A stretch of DNA of 64,000 nt from JBEKTW01 sp963727845 (GCA_963727845.1 CAVSHI010000006.1:372001-436000); one strand, 5' to 3'. Positions 9,031 through 18,650 are shown, counted from the stretch's first letter. The notes: generated from the letters alone by a model not told the origin. Numbers and translations: made by a program.

Positions 9031-11508
9031 ATGGGAAAAAATCCATCTCCAGAAGACCAACTAAAACGCGCCAATGACTACCTGATCGTTGTCCCCGATT
9101 TCATCAGGCTGAAGGACTACGACCTGGCGCTCCTGCAAGTCGAACGCGCACTGGCCATCGACCCCGGCAATGCCAGGGCCTTGGAATACAAGAAGCGCAT
9201 TATTGCCATCCAGGGGCGACTTGGGCAACCCTCGTCTCCTCCGCCCGTGGCTGAAATTAAACCCGATGAAAAGGAAATTCTCCAGAATCGCAAACAGGAA
9301 AAATTGCGTGAGCTGGAAGAAGAGCGGAGAAGGTTGGAGAAGATCAGGCAGGAATTCGAAGAACTCCAGAGGGAGGAGGAGGAGCTTCATCGAAAGGAGG
9401 AGGAGGAACGGAAACGGCGTATTGAGGAGATCAGGAAAGTGGAGGAACAACGGCGCCAGGAGGAGGAGGAACGGCGGAACCTCCTGGAACTGAAGAAAAA
9501 AGAGGAGGAGCAAAAACGACAGGAGGAACTCAAGAGAAAGCAGGAGGAAGAAGAGCGCCTGCGCCTTGAGGAAGAAGAGCGGAAAAAGAAGGAAGAAGAA
9601 GAACGAAAGAAGCAGGAAGAGCTGCGGAAACAACAGGAAGAAGAAGAGCGAAAGCGGCAGGAGGAGCTGAGAAGAAAACAGGAAGAAGAGGAACGGAGAA
9701 AACAGGAGGAACTGAGAAGAGAGCGGGAAGAAGAGGAACGAAAGAAACAGGAAGAGCTGCGAAGGAAGCAGGAAGAAGAGCGAAAAAAACAGGAAGACCT
9801 GAAGAGAAAGCAAGAGGAAGAGCGCAGGAGGCAGGAAGACGTTCGGAAAAAACAGGAAGAAGAACGTCAGCAGAAGATTTATGCGCTGCAATCTCAGCTC
9901 GAGGGCCTGAAGCAGGAAGAAGAGCGGCATAAGCAGCAGGATGAAGAAACCAGGAGAAAACAACAGGAACAGGAAAAACGACGGCACGACGAAGAACGCC
10001 GGAGCGCCGACCAGAAGCGCAAGAGGGAAGAAGAACAGAAAAGAAAAGCCGCCGAACACAAGACCAGGGAAGAGGAGCAGAAGCGGAGGGAAGAAGAACT
10101 CCGCCGCCGCGAGGTCGAGCATATGATACAGATGGATCCGGTCAGGCGCCTTGAGGAAGAAACGCGTCTTGCCAAAGAAAAGAAAGACCGCGTCCATGCT
10201 CAAATTACCGTCGCAGAGGATTTCTTTAACTCCGGGAATTATGAACAGGCATTGATAGAGGTTTCGAAGATCCTGGACGTCGATCCCTCATATCCGAGGG
10301 CATTGACCCTCCGGCTTCGCGTCAAACAAGCCCAGGATAAACACAAAGATCGCGCGACCGCGAAGAAGGCGGAAAAACCGGAATCGGTTGCCGAAACGAC
10401 CCCGGTGGTTGAGCCTGTGATTGTAGAAAAGAAGAAGGCGATGGGAAGCATAAAGTGGACCGGAATTGCGGTTCTCGTCGTCATCGTCGGGATCATCGTC
10501 GTGACGCAAATGAGGAAGCACAGGGCCCCTGAGGTCGTGCCCCAGAGCAAACCTGCTGCCGAAGTTGCAGTGGCGAAGCCTTCACCCGAAACGACGAAGA
10601 CGCCGATTGAACCACCCGCCAGTGCTGTTGTACCGACCGTTACGGCGGAGGAACACCTTACCCGCGCAAATCTTTTCGTCCAGCACAGATCGTTTCAGTC
10701 TGCACTGCAGGAATTTGACAGCGCGGCCGTACTCGCACCGAAAAGGGTCGAGACGTTTGTCTCTGAAGCCGATGTCGATCTCAAAGTTGGAGAGTACGCT
10801 GAAGCGCTGAAAGCGCTTGCCCACGCGGCCGAGCTTGCCCCCGGCGATATAACAATTCTTCAGATGACCGCCTTTGCCTGTCACCTGAACGGCGCATACG
10901 GGGACGGTTTGAAATACCACGAGCAAGTATTGAGCCTGACAACGGATTCAATCAAGTACCTTATGGGACCCGTTGCCGACGCTATTCTCTTTGACAAAGC
11001 GCTCCTTTCAAAGTACGGCGGGCGCGTCAAAGCAGCGTTTGAAGGAATTCTGAGCGGAATATCCAACGACTTCGTCAACAGATACCGCTATGCGAGACTC
11101 CTGCTGGCGCTTGGCAGTACAAGAGAGGCGAACGACCTGTTGAAGAAAAATGTTGATTACCTTGTTGAGGAATACCAGAGTCATCCGAATGACGGGCGGG
11201 TCACAATGTATCTCGCCCTCTCCATGACACGGTTAGGACATTTTGCTGAAGCCGAAGGATTCGCGAAAGATGCCAGATCGCTGGCCCGGGAAAACCCGGA
11301 GATTCTCTATAAGATCGCGCAAATGTACGCGCTCCAAATGCATTCGTCCCAGGGACAGGCAGCCGTTGCTCAAATGAAGAAGAAAGCGCTGCAGGCTGTT
11401 CACGATGCCGTGAACCTGCGATTTATGCTGGATGAATTAACCAACGCGGATCTCTCCGGCGTTTATGGCAAGGACTTCGCCGCCGCCGCCCGGCTTCCGC
11501 TGAAATGA
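9031..11508 (+). CDS. TPR protein with long charged helix and one membrane segment
   Basis: This 825-residue protein starts 6 bp after the previous stop. It has an N-terminal TPR module (about 8-52, ALLQVERALAIDPGN). A stretch of about 290 residues composed almost wholly of E, K, R and Q follows (about 85-375), in the i,i+4 pattern of a coiled coil or single alpha-helix. A second TPR (about 388-430, ILDVDPSYPRAL), one transmembrane helix (about 474-492, WTGIAVLVVIVGIIVV) and C-terminal TPRs (540-825) complete it. The N-terminal module is shared with the cyclase protein downstream, and the C terminus with the upstream protein. A cytoplasmic arm about 40 nm long, if it is a single helix, would project from the membrane. 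No enzyme domain is visible; a scaffold role is inferred. Confidence 0.7.
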   Translation: MGKNPSPEDQLKRANDYLIVVPDFIRLKDYDLALLQVERALAIDPGNARALEYKKRIIAIQGRLGQPSSPPPVAEIKPDEKEILQNRKQEKLRELEEERRRLEKIRQEFEELQREEEELHRKEEEERKRRIEEIRKVEEQRRQEEEERRNLLELKKKEEEQKRQEELKRKQEEEERLRLEEEERKKKEEEERKKQEELRKQQEEEERKRQEELRRKQEEEERRKQEELRREREEEERKKQEELRRKQEEERKKQEDLKRKQEEERRRQEDVRKKQEEERQQKIYALQSQLEGLKQEEERHKQQDEETRRKQQEQEKRRHDEERRSADQKRKREEEQKRKAAEHKTREEEQKRREEELRRREVEHMIQMDPVRRLEEETRLAKEKKDRVHAQITVAEDFFNSGNYEQALIEVSKILDVDPSYPRALTLRLRVKQAQDKHKDRATAKKAEKPESVAETTPVVEPVIVEKKKAMGSIKWTGIAVLVVIVGIIVVTQMRKHRAPEVVPQSKPAAEVAVAKPSPETTKTPIEPPASAVVPTVTAEEHLTRANLFVQHRSFQSALQEFDSAAVLAPKRVETFVSEADVDLKVGEYAEALKALAHAAELAPGDITILQMTAFACHLNGAYGDGLKYHEQVLSLTTDSIKYLMGPVADAILFDKALLSKYGGRVKAAFEGILSGISNDFVNRYRYARLLLALGSTREANDLLKKNVDYLVEEYQSHPNDGRVTMYLALSMTRLGHFAEAEGFAKDARSLARENPEILYKIAQMYALQMHSSQGQAAVAQMKKKALQAVHDAVNLRFMLDELTNADLSGVYGKDFAAAARLPLK

Positions 11509-11552
11509 ACGACCTCGTGTGCATTGGTTGAAAAGAACAACTTTCTATTTTC

Positions 11553-12779
11553 ATGGCAAACGAATCACCTCAACAACCTGAAAGCCCGAAGAAGAAGGCG
11601 AGCGAGCATCTCAGAAATGTTGACCGGCTGCTGAAAGCCGCTCAACACGCCGAGGCGCTTAAGGAGGTGGAACAGGCGCTTGAGCTGGACCCGAACAATG
11701 CCTATGCGCTTGCCTACAAGCAGCGGATCACACGGGCGATTGCACAAACGACTCTGACCCCACCCCCGACAAAACCTGAAGTAAAAGAGCCGCCCAAGCC
11801 TGAAGCGGTGCAGGCAACCCAGGAGGAAGCGGCTAAGAAACCTCAGAGGAAGTTGGCGGCCATAGTATTTACGGATATTGTGGCATACTCAGCAATCACC
11901 CAGAGAAGCGAGACCGGCGCTTTGCAGCTGCTCGAGGCCCATAACCGGATTCTCCGGCCCATCTTCCTCAAACATGAAGGGAATGTCGTCAAGACAATCG
12001 GCGATTCATTTCTTGCCGAGTTTACGAGTGTTCTCCAGGCCGTTCGGTGTGCAATTGAGATCCAGGATGCGATCGCTGCGCATGACGCAACAGCAAGCGA
12101 AGACCTTCAGATGAAGCTCCGCATCGGTATCCATCTGGGAGATGTGGTGTATCAGGACAACGATATTTTCGGCGACGGTGTGAATATCGCTTCCAGGCTG
12201 CAGGAACGGGCGGAACCGGGGGGAATCTGCGTGTCGCAGGATGTCTACAATCAGATTCGAAATCGTGAAGGATTCCACGCCGAGTACATGGGGGAAACAG
12301 AGCTTAAAAACATCCGGACCCCGATTTCATTGTACCACGTGCTGACCTCGGAGCAGATCGAGCGCAAAGCGATCGATACTCAAATCAACAAAGCACATGA
12401 AGAAGGCATCGCGGAAGCAAGGAAAATGAAACTCGAAGCTTATTTTTCGCGTGCACAAGAACTCATCGGTCAGAAATCATACAATGAGGCAATCGTCGAA
12501 GCGATGAAACTGCAGGCGCTGGACGCCCAGCATCCCGAGGCCAAGAATCTGATCGAGCGCATACGCAAGGAGCGTCAGGAAGCCTGGAAAAAGGATGTTA
12601 TTGAGGCGAAAAAAGTCCCGCGGCAAACCGTGCTTGAAATGTACGCGCGGGTCGTCCAACAGGTGATGTCCGGCGAAAGCCTTACCCCCGAAGAAGTCGC
12701 GATGCTCACAAACCTGAGGGCCCTTCTGCAGATATCCGAAGAAGAACGCAGAACGATTGAGCAAGCAAGTCAACCCTGA
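11553..12779 (+). CDS. Class III adenylate/guanylate cyclase with TPR segments
   Basis: This 408-residue cytoplasmic protein has residues 10-55 forming the same TPR-like module as the preceding gene (VEQALELDPNNAYALAYK). Residues 98-270 form a class III nucleotide cyclase domain. The metal aspartates are present in FTDIVAYS and IGDSFLAEF, the purine-binding lysine in VVKTIGDS, and the transition-state Asn/Arg pair in GVNIASRLQ, so the enzyme should be active and make cAMP (or cGMP). Another TPR-like segment (about 290-340) and a short acidic tail follow. The gene is 44 bp downstream of the TPR/coiled-coil gene on the same strand. No membrane helix is present, so the two neighbours may recruit it through the shared TPR module (inference). 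Its end overlaps the convergent amrS by 10 bp. Confidence 0.85.
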   Translation: MANESPQQPESPKKKASEHLRNVDRLLKAAQHAEALKEVEQALELDPNNAYALAYKQRITRAIAQTTLTPPPTKPEVKEPPKPEAVQATQEEAAKKPQRKLAAIVFTDIVAYSAITQRSETGALQLLEAHNRILRPIFLKHEGNVVKTIGDSFLAEFTSVLQAVRCAIEIQDAIAAHDATASEDLQMKLRIGIHLGDVVYQDNDIFGDGVNIASRLQERAEPGGICVSQDVYNQIRNREGFHAEYMGETELKNIRTPISLYHVLTSEQIERKAIDTQINKAHEEGIAEARKMKLEAYFSRAQELIGQKSYNEAIVEAMKLQALDAQHPEAKNLIERIRKERQEAWKKDVIEAKKVPRQTVLEMYARVVQQVMSGESLTPEEVAMLTNLRALLQISEEERRTIEQASQP

Positions 12780-13864
12780 TCCTCCGGAATCCGGGGCATC
12801 TTCCAGAACCCCGCAATGGCCGTCTTGCACTTTGGGCAATGTCCGTCAAGGAGAGTGTTCTTCCTGACACTGAAGCCGCGGCGGTCGATGAGCAGCTCGT
12901 GGCATGACGGACAATACGTATTTTCGTAGTTCTGCACGGCCCCCGGAATATTTCCCGCGTAGACGAAGTTCAGCCCCGCCTCGTACCCGATTTCCACGGC
13001 ACGGAGAATCGTGCGCAGCGGTGTGCTTGGTGTTGCCTCCATCTTGTAATCGGAATGGAACGCCGTCACGTGCCATGGGATGTTCCCGGAAATCGATTTG
13101 ATGAAAGCGGCAATGTCTTTCAATTCTTCCTCGGAATCGTTGAACCCCGGTATGATGAGTGTGACAACCTCGACCCAGAACCCTTTCTCAAACGTCAACT
13201 TGACCGTGTCCAGTACGTTCTTCAGGATACCCCCCATCTCGCGGTAGCGTTTGTCGTCGAACCCTTTAAGGTCGATCTTGAACAGGTCGAGCCATGGGCG
13301 AAGGTAATCGACCACTTCCGGCGTTCCGTTTCCATTGGAAACATAGGAGGTGACAAGATTGTACCGCTTCGCCAATTTGAAAATTTCAACTGCCCATTCG
13401 CTTGTGATGAGCGGCTCGTTGTACGTGCTTGTGACAACCTTTGCCTGGCGTCGGTGTGCCAGTGAGACGATATCTTCAGGAGTCGTTACCTCGATCGAGG
13501 ATACTGAGTGGGGGTCGCGGAGCGTCTGAGAAGTGATCCAATTTTGACAGAAGGAACAATGGTAGTCGCAGCCCAGCATGCCGAAACTCATTGCAAGACT
13601 TCCCGGCAGCGCATGGAAGAACGGCTTTTTCTCTATAGGGTCGAGCGCCAGGGAACCGACGTATCCCCACGGTATCAGTAATTTCCCCCCGCGGTTAAAC
13701 CGGATCCGGCAGATGCCATCCTTCCCATCGCCGATCTTGCACCGGTGGCCGCAGGCGAAGCATTCAATTCTCCCGTCGCCCTGGTCGCGGCAGAGTTCGC
13801 CTTGTTTCGTGTGGGAATGCAGAAGTTCTTTTAACGAATTCTCACTTGGTTCTGGCATAATCAC
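12770..13864 (-). CDS. amrS: AmmeMemoRadiSam system radical SAM enzyme
   Basis: This 364-residue radical SAM protein belongs to the PflA-like AmrS family. The iron-sulfur cluster motif is GCDYHCSFCQNW (CxxxCxxC), and an N-terminal zinc-type cysteine set (CFACGHRC, then C) and a C-terminal CPSC/CPKC pair flank the barrel. The family travels with AMMECR1 and Memo proteins in many prokaryotes, where the chemistry is still unclear. Here neither partner is in the window, so it stands alone between the cyclase gene and anmK. The start at 13864 gives an N terminus beginning MIMPEPSENSL. Confidence 0.85.
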   Translation of the reverse strand: MIMPEPSENSLKELLHSHTKQGELCRDQGDGRIECFACGHRCKIGDGKDGICRIRFNRGGKLLIPWGYVGSLALDPIEKKPFFHALPGSLAMSFGMLGCDYHCSFCQNWITSQTLRDPHSVSSIEVTTPEDIVSLAHRRQAKVVTSTYNEPLITSEWAVEIFKLAKRYNLVTSYVSNGNGTPEVVDYLRPWLDLFKIDLKGFDDKRYREMGGILKNVLDTVKLTFEKGFWVEVVTLIIPGFNDSEEELKDIAAFIKSISGNIPWHVTAFHSDYKMEATPSTPLRTILRAVEIGYEAGLNFVYAGNIPGAVQNYENTYCPSCHELLIDRRGFSVRKNTLLDGHCPKCKTAIAGFWKMPRIPEDQG

Positions 13865-13985
13865 AAGGTAAGCGAACTGCTACAAAAATACAACATTCGT
13901 GGCTGGCTGGAAAGCGGTCCAATCCCGTGCTATGAGGGGACTCATTGGGGGCTGGGTTCTCTGAAGGCATTTGCGAAGGCGATGC

Positions 13986-14015
13986 TTGATTTCCAACCCG
14001 GAGTTTTGTAGTTTG
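13986..14015 (+). promoter_or_regulatory. Promoter candidate for anmK
   Basis: TTG at 13986-13988 is followed after 20 bases by TAGTTTG at 14009-14015, close to the TAnnTTTG consensus. Transcription would start near 14022, which fits the proposed anmK ATG at 14062 better than a start inside the kinase domain. Confidence 0.5.
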
Positions 14016-14061
14016 ACTCGTCTTCAGGCTCAACCCGTAATTGCATAACTGGATCTCGCAC

Positions 14062-15244
14062 ATGAAAGAGGCTCGAACGCATACAAAAGAAGAAAACGAA
14101 ACTCGCCGTCGGTTTGATGTCCGGCACATCGGCCGACGGGATTGATGCGGTTGTCGTCGAGATTCGGGGAAATGGGGAGCGCACGAGGCTCCGGCAGCGC
14201 GCATTCCAGACATTTCCTTACCCTGCGGGGTTTAAATCCTTCCTATTAAGGAATTCTGATGCTCGTACTGCCCGTCTCGATGACGTCGCGAGGTTGAATG
14301 TCCTGATCGGCATGTTATTTGCCGACGCCGCGAGAAAAATAGCTCGCCGCGCCGGCGTCCGCCCCGGCGATATTGATCTTATCGGCTCCCACGGGCAAAC
14401 GATCCAGCATCTGCCGGAGAAGAGACGATTGTTCGGCAAAGATGTTGGGGCGACGCTGCAAATCGGTTCGCCGGCTGTGATCGCAAAACACACAGGTGTC
14501 GTGACGGTTGGCGATTTCCGTCTTGGCGATATAGCGGTTGGCGGCAGCGGAGCGCCGCTGGTGCCGTATTTCGATTACGTTATGTTTCGATCGGCGAAGC
14601 TCTCCCGCGCGCTCCTGAACATCGGGGGCATCGCCAACCTCACGGTTCTTCCGGGACGCTGCACCGTGAATGAGGTGTGGGCCTTCGATACAGGTCCGGG
14701 AAACATGATCATCGATGGTCTTGTGAAAGAGTGGTTCGCGCGTCCGTACGATATTTCAGGCGCGCTCGCGATACGGGGCCGGCTCATCCCGGAGTTCCTT
14801 CGCTGGCTGATGGGCCATCCCTATTTGAATAAGAAACCGCCGAAGTCGACGGGCAGAGAAGTTTTCGGGGAGACTCTCATCCGAAGAATAGTTCAGCGTT
14901 CGAAGCGGCAAGGCAAGCAGGACGTGGTGGCAACGGTTGCAGAATTTACCGCACTCAGCGTGCGCGAAGCATACCTCCGATTCGTCAGCCCCGCGACGAA
15001 ACTCGACGGGCTTCTCGTCAGCGGCGGCGGAGTCCACAATACCTACATCATGGAGAGGCTCCGGCGGTATTTTTCCCCCGTGCCGGTTACCCCCGTCAAT
15101 GAACCCGGATTCACTTCCGATTCCAAGGAAGCGGTGTGTTTTGCTGTTCTTGCGAACGAAACAGTGGCGGGAAATCCTGCCAATGTTCCCCGGGCTACGG
15201 GAGCGCGCTCGGCGTCCGTCCTCGGAACCATTTGCCTCCCGTAG
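14062..15244 (+). CDS. anmK: Anhydro-N-acetylmuramic acid kinase, frameshifted near the start
   Basis: AnmK phosphorylates 1,6-anhydroMurNAc from recycled peptidoglycan to MurNAc-6-phosphate with hydrolysis of the anhydro ring. The diagnostic N terminus MSGTSADGIDAV, the IGSHGQTIQH and VGDFRLGDIAVGG segments and the NIGGIANLT core are present, and length and order fit the ASKHA-fold family. The kinase frame has no ATG: it opens after a TGA at 14063 and its first usable start (TTG 14114) would cut off the first beta strand. An ATG at 14062 lies one frame away. Removing one A from tcgaacgc at 14073-14080 joins it, giving an N terminus reading MKEARRIQKKKTKLAVGL. I therefore take 14062 as the real start and the break as an indel. 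No other recycling genes are adjacent. Confidence 0.85.
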
Positions 15245-15259
15245 AACTATTGAACGGCG

Positions 15260-16033
15260 TCAGTCGTTTGCCGGCTGTTGCTCCATCCGGCTCTGGAGGA
15301 GCTCTCCGAGCCAGCCGCCGACAAGGCTGAGCAGGAAGCAGACGATCAACGCGACAACGATGTATCCGAGGGGCAGCCAGGCGCTGAAACCAAAGTACAC
15401 GAAGAAGAAGTTTACAATCACGAGTACAATTCCTGCAACTGCAGCTTCCCTAATGGTGGTCCCGGGCGAACGGTAGCCCGTGATGATGCCCGTCACCACG
15501 AAGCTGAGGCCCAGCGAGACAAGAATCTGGGTGATACCGAAACGGAAAATGGCGAAAAGGATAAACACGGATAGGTTATTCAACAGAAACCCGATAACTA
15601 CTCCGGTGGCAACCCACGGCCAGCTCAACTTCGATGTATCAGAAGAGGCAGCCTTGAGCGTTCCCTGAAGTTCTTCGCCGACCCAGGCACCGAGCATCGA
15701 CAGAAAGAATCCAAGCACGAGCGCGAATATCCAGTACCCCAACGACATGTCGATATTGAATCCGAACGTCAGGATCAGGAGCGTGAAAACCATCAAGATG
15801 AATCCTGAGGCGGCTGCTTCCCGAATTGTGATGCCGGGGGATTTGTAGCCGACCACAATTCCCGTAATGACAAAACAGAGGCAGGCTATGAGGGTCGGCA
15901 CATAAGGATTATGAAACTGGGAGCTGGCGAGGGCGACGAAGATGGTGACAAGAATGGCGCCAACGACAACCCCTACCCAGACCCACTTCCATTGCAACGG
16001 TGGGGAAGTTTGAGTTGTTTCCTGGTTTTCCAT
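15260..16033 (-). CDS. Internally duplicated multi-pass membrane protein
   Basis: This 257-residue inner-membrane protein has about eight predicted helices arranged as two copies of a four-helix unit. Each copy carries the same loop signature: GYKSPGITIREAA in the first half and GYRSPGTTIREAA in the second, each followed by a hydrophobic helix, an LGYW or LGYI helix and a closing GxWxGEELQ/GGWLGELLQ segment. I do not recognise a named family, and nothing suggests a substrate. It sits 39 bp downstream of pta on the same strand and may be co-transcribed with it. Confidence 0.6.
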   Translation of the reverse strand: MENQETTQTSPPLQWKWVWVGVVVGAILVTIFVALASSQFHNPYVPTLIACLCFVITGIVVGYKSPGITIREAAASGFILMVFTLLILTFGFNIDMSLGYWIFALVLGFFLSMLGAWVGEELQGTLKAASSDTSKLSWPWVATGVVIGFLLNNLSVFILFAIFRFGITQILVSLGLSFVVTGIITGYRSPGTTIREAAVAGIVLVIVNFFFVYFGFSAWLPLGYIVVALIVCFLLSLVGGWLGELLQSRMEQQPAND

Positions 16034-16072
16034 GAAATGCTCCTTTGTTGAATTGGTTAAATTGTGATTGAA

Positions 16073-17059
16073 TTAATTGGTTCCGACGATACAATTGATA
16101 GCCACCACATTGACGATATCTTCCACGCTGCAGCCGCGCGAGAGGTCGAAGGCGGGTTTGTTCAGACCCTGTACCACCGGGCCGATCGCCTCGGCGCCGC
16201 CCAGCCGCTGCGCTAACTTGTATCCGATATTGCCCGCATTGAGATCGGGGAAAATCAGGACGTTTGCATTTCCCTCAACCGGACTCCCGGGGGATTTCGA
16301 GCGGGCCACCCCTGGAACGATCGCCGCGTCGAGCTGGAGCTCGCCGTCGACGCACAGCGTGGGGGCTTTCCGTTTCACGAGCGCGGTTGCCTGTTGCACT
16401 TTTTCGACGAGCGGGTGAGAGGCGCTTCCCTTGGTGGAGAACGACAACATTGCTACCCGCGGCTCTTCACCCATCAACTTCTTATGGTTCTCCGCAGTGG
16501 TAATGGCAATGTCGGCGAGTTGTTCGAACGTCGGGTCGGGCACGACGGCACAGTCGGAAAACGAAAAAACCTTATGGGGGAAAATCATCAGGAAGAAACT
16601 TGATACGATACTGATGCCTTCCTTGACGCCGATGACCTGAATCCCCGCCCGCAAAACATCTCCCGTTGTCGAGAGTGATCCGGCGACGCTTCCGTTCGCC
16701 AGGCCCTCGCGTACCATCATCGCCCCGAAGAAGAGCGGATGGGCCATGGTTTTTTGTGCCTGAGCGAATTCGATACCCTTCGATTTTCTCAGGTTGTAGA
16801 AGATGTGCGAGAAATCGGAGAGTTTGTCGGATCTCTCCGGGTCGGCAATCCGGATTCCGTTGAGTGCGATATTGAGCGACTGGGCTTTCTCGCGAATTTT
16901 ATTCTCGTCGCCAACGAGTATGATGTTCGCGATTCCCGCGTCCGTAACCGTGCGGGCAGCTTTTATCGCACGTTCATCAAGCGCGTCGGGAAGGACAACG
17001 GTTCGCTTAAGTTTCTTTGCTTGTTCTTTGACAGATGCTAAGAGTTCAGAAGGAATCAT
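16073..17059 (-). CDS. pta: Phosphate acetyltransferase (short form)
   Basis: This 328-residue protein is the catalytic PTA_PTB domain alone, without the N-terminal DRTGG/CobQ-like domains of the long enterobacterial form. It interconverts acetyl-CoA and acetyl phosphate. Family segments seen are VVLPDALDERAIKAA near the N terminus, GLANGSVAGSLSTTGD, AMLSFSTKGSASHP and the C-terminal VLIFPDLNAGNIGYK. No acetate kinase gene lies nearby. A well-formed promoter is found upstream at 17112-17141. Confidence 0.93.
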   Translation of the reverse strand: MIPSELLASVKEQAKKLKRTVVLPDALDERAIKAARTVTDAGIANIILVGDENKIREKAQSLNIALNGIRIADPERSDKLSDFSHIFYNLRKSKGIEFAQAQKTMAHPLFFGAMMVREGLANGSVAGSLSTTGDVLRAGIQVIGVKEGISIVSSFFLMIFPHKVFSFSDCAVVPDPTFEQLADIAITTAENHKKLMGEEPRVAMLSFSTKGSASHPLVEKVQQATALVKRKAPTLCVDGELQLDAAIVPGVARSKSPGSPVEGNANVLIFPDLNAGNIGYKLAQRLGGAEAIGPVVQGLNKPAFDLSRGCSVEDIVNVVAINCIVGTN

Positions 17060-17111
17060 AGCCGGTTTTTAGTCTCATTTGAATATGTGGGTAACGGGAA
17101 AATTGTGAGCC

Positions 17112-17141
17112 CAATATACGATTTTTCTCTTAATTCTTCAA
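17112..17141 (-). promoter_or_regulatory. Promoter candidate for pta
   Basis: Read on the minus strand, TTG (complement of 17139-17141) is followed after 20 bases by TATATTG (complement of 17112-17118). It lies about 55 bp upstream of the pta start. Confidence 0.5.
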
Positions 17142-17237
17142 TTGAAAAGATACTGCCTTCTTGTCAATTCCACCGCCGGCGAATCTGAACAAAACCATTG
17201 ATTCCATAGGCAAAAACGTTGATTTGATTGTTGTTGC

Positions 17238-17268
17238 TTGATTATCTGACATTTTTTCCGTATCTTTA
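17238..17268 (+). promoter_or_regulatory. Promoter candidate for the miaB envelope operon
   Basis: TTG at 17238-17240 is followed after 20 bases by TATCTTTA at 17261-17268. The miaB ATG is only 12 bp further on, so the transcript would have a very short leader or start at the ATG. Confidence 0.45.
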
Positions 17269-17279
17269 CACGCCAAATC

Positions 17280-18650
17280 ATGCAGAAAAAGCGTGTTTAC
17301 ATAGAAACATATGGTTGCCAGATGAACGTGGCAGACTCCGAAACCGTGCGGAGTCTTTTGGGGCAGGATGATCATGAAATCACAAACACCATCGGGGACG
17401 CTGACGTTGTCTTGGTGAATACGTGCAGCGTGCGGGAGAATGCCGAACAACGGGTCTACGGACGCCTCGGAGAATTCAAGCGTCTCAAAGCTGAGAAACC
17501 TCGGGTGGTTGTGGGAGTGCTTGGATGCATGGCCGAACGTTTACGGATCAAATTGAATGGGGAAAAAGCCAATGGCGTCGGACACGTTGTCGATGTCATC
17601 GTCGGTCCGGATGAATATCGCAAACTGCCGGGCCTGATTCGGAATGCCATGCATGGCGAGAAGGGCATCGCCGTCCAGCTTTCACGTGTTGAGACGTATG
17701 ACGATATCATCCCATTGCGAACGGAAGGCATCAGCGCCTGGATATCCGTGATGAGGGGATGCGATAAGTTCTGTTCCTTCTGCGTGGTTCCTTTCACACG
17801 CGGACGCGAGCGAAGCCGATCCTCCGACAGCATTGTACGCGAAGTCGGCGAGCTTGCAGCCCGTGGCTTCAAGGAAGTTACCCTCCTGGGACAAAATGTG
17901 AATTCTTACCGTGACGGCAATTACGATTTCCCCGACCTCTTGGAAGCGGTCGCTCTGGTTGATCCCTCGGTTCGCGTCAGGTTTACCACCTCACACCCGC
18001 AGGATATGTCCGATAAGCTTGTCGACACGATAGCGAAGTATCCGAATATCTGCAAATATATCCATCTGCCGGTGCAGTCTGGCTCGGACAGAATTCTGAA
18101 ATTGATGAATCGAACATATGACCGCGCCCACTACATGCGTCTCGTTAAAAGAATCAAGGAGGCAGTCCCCGGTGTCTGTCTTTCGACGGATATCATCGCG
18201 GGATTCCCTACGGAGACGGAAGATGACCATCGCCGGACGATGGAGCTGTTGGACGAAGTGAGCTATGACGGCGCTTTTATGTTCAAGTACTCTCCCCGCG
18301 AAAACACACCGTCCTACGCGATGGCTGACAATGTTCCCGAAGAAGAAAAATCACGGCGCGTGTCTGAAATCATCGGGCTGCAAACCAGGATGGCGACCGT
18401 GAAAAACCAGCAACTTGTCGGGCGGACCGTGGAGGTGCTCGTTGAAGGCCCCAGCAAGAAATCTGTCGATGAATGGTGCGGGCGCACGGGTGGAAACAAG
18501 ACGGCGGTATTCCCGAAGGATGGATTCAAAGCGGGAGATTATGTTCGGGTGCTCATCGCGCGCGCGAATTCCGCGACGTTGTTCGGACGCACGGCGGGCA
18601 GTAGAGCTGACTCTGGCCTGCGATTGGAAGCGACCACCGAAGCCGTATGA
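17280..18650 (+). CDS. miaB: tRNA-2-methylthio-N6-dimethylallyladenosine synthase
   Basis: This 456-residue radical SAM methylthiotransferase thiomethylates i6A37 in tRNAs reading UNN codons. The N-terminal UPF0004 domain carries three cysteines (YGCQMN, VNTCSVR, GCMAERL) for the auxiliary cluster. The central radical SAM motif is RGCDKFCSFCVVPFTRG, and a C-terminal TRAM domain covers about residues 375-440. It is the first gene of a packed six-gene plus-strand run, and its stop overlaps the start of the next gene by 4 bp. Confidence 0.95.
   Translation: MQKKRVYIETYGCQMNVADSETVRSLLGQDDHEITNTIGDADVVLVNTCSVRENAEQRVYGRLGEFKRLKAEKPRVVVGVLGCMAERLRIKLNGEKANGVGHVVDVIVGPDEYRKLPGLIRNAMHGEKGIAVQLSRVETYDDIIPLRTEGISAWISVMRGCDKFCSFCVVPFTRGRERSRSSDSIVREVGELAARGFKEVTLLGQNVNSYRDGNYDFPDLLEAVALVDPSVRVRFTTSHPQDMSDKLVDTIAKYPNICKYIHLPVQSGSDRILKLMNRTYDRAHYMRLVKRIKEAVPGVCLSTDIIAGFPTETEDDHRRTMELLDEVSYDGAFMFKYSPRENTPSYAMADNVPEEEKSRRVSEIIGLQTRMATVKNQQLVGRTVEVLVEGPSKKSVDEWCGRTGGNKTAVFPKDGFKAGDYVRVLIARANSATLFGRTAGSRADSGLRLEATTEAV

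Noticed and set aside
9061..10203. 380-codon minus-strand open frame rich in Phe and Leu
   Set aside because: It is the complement of the purine-rich codons of the charged helix; its composition (runs of F and L) is that expected of an antisense shadow.
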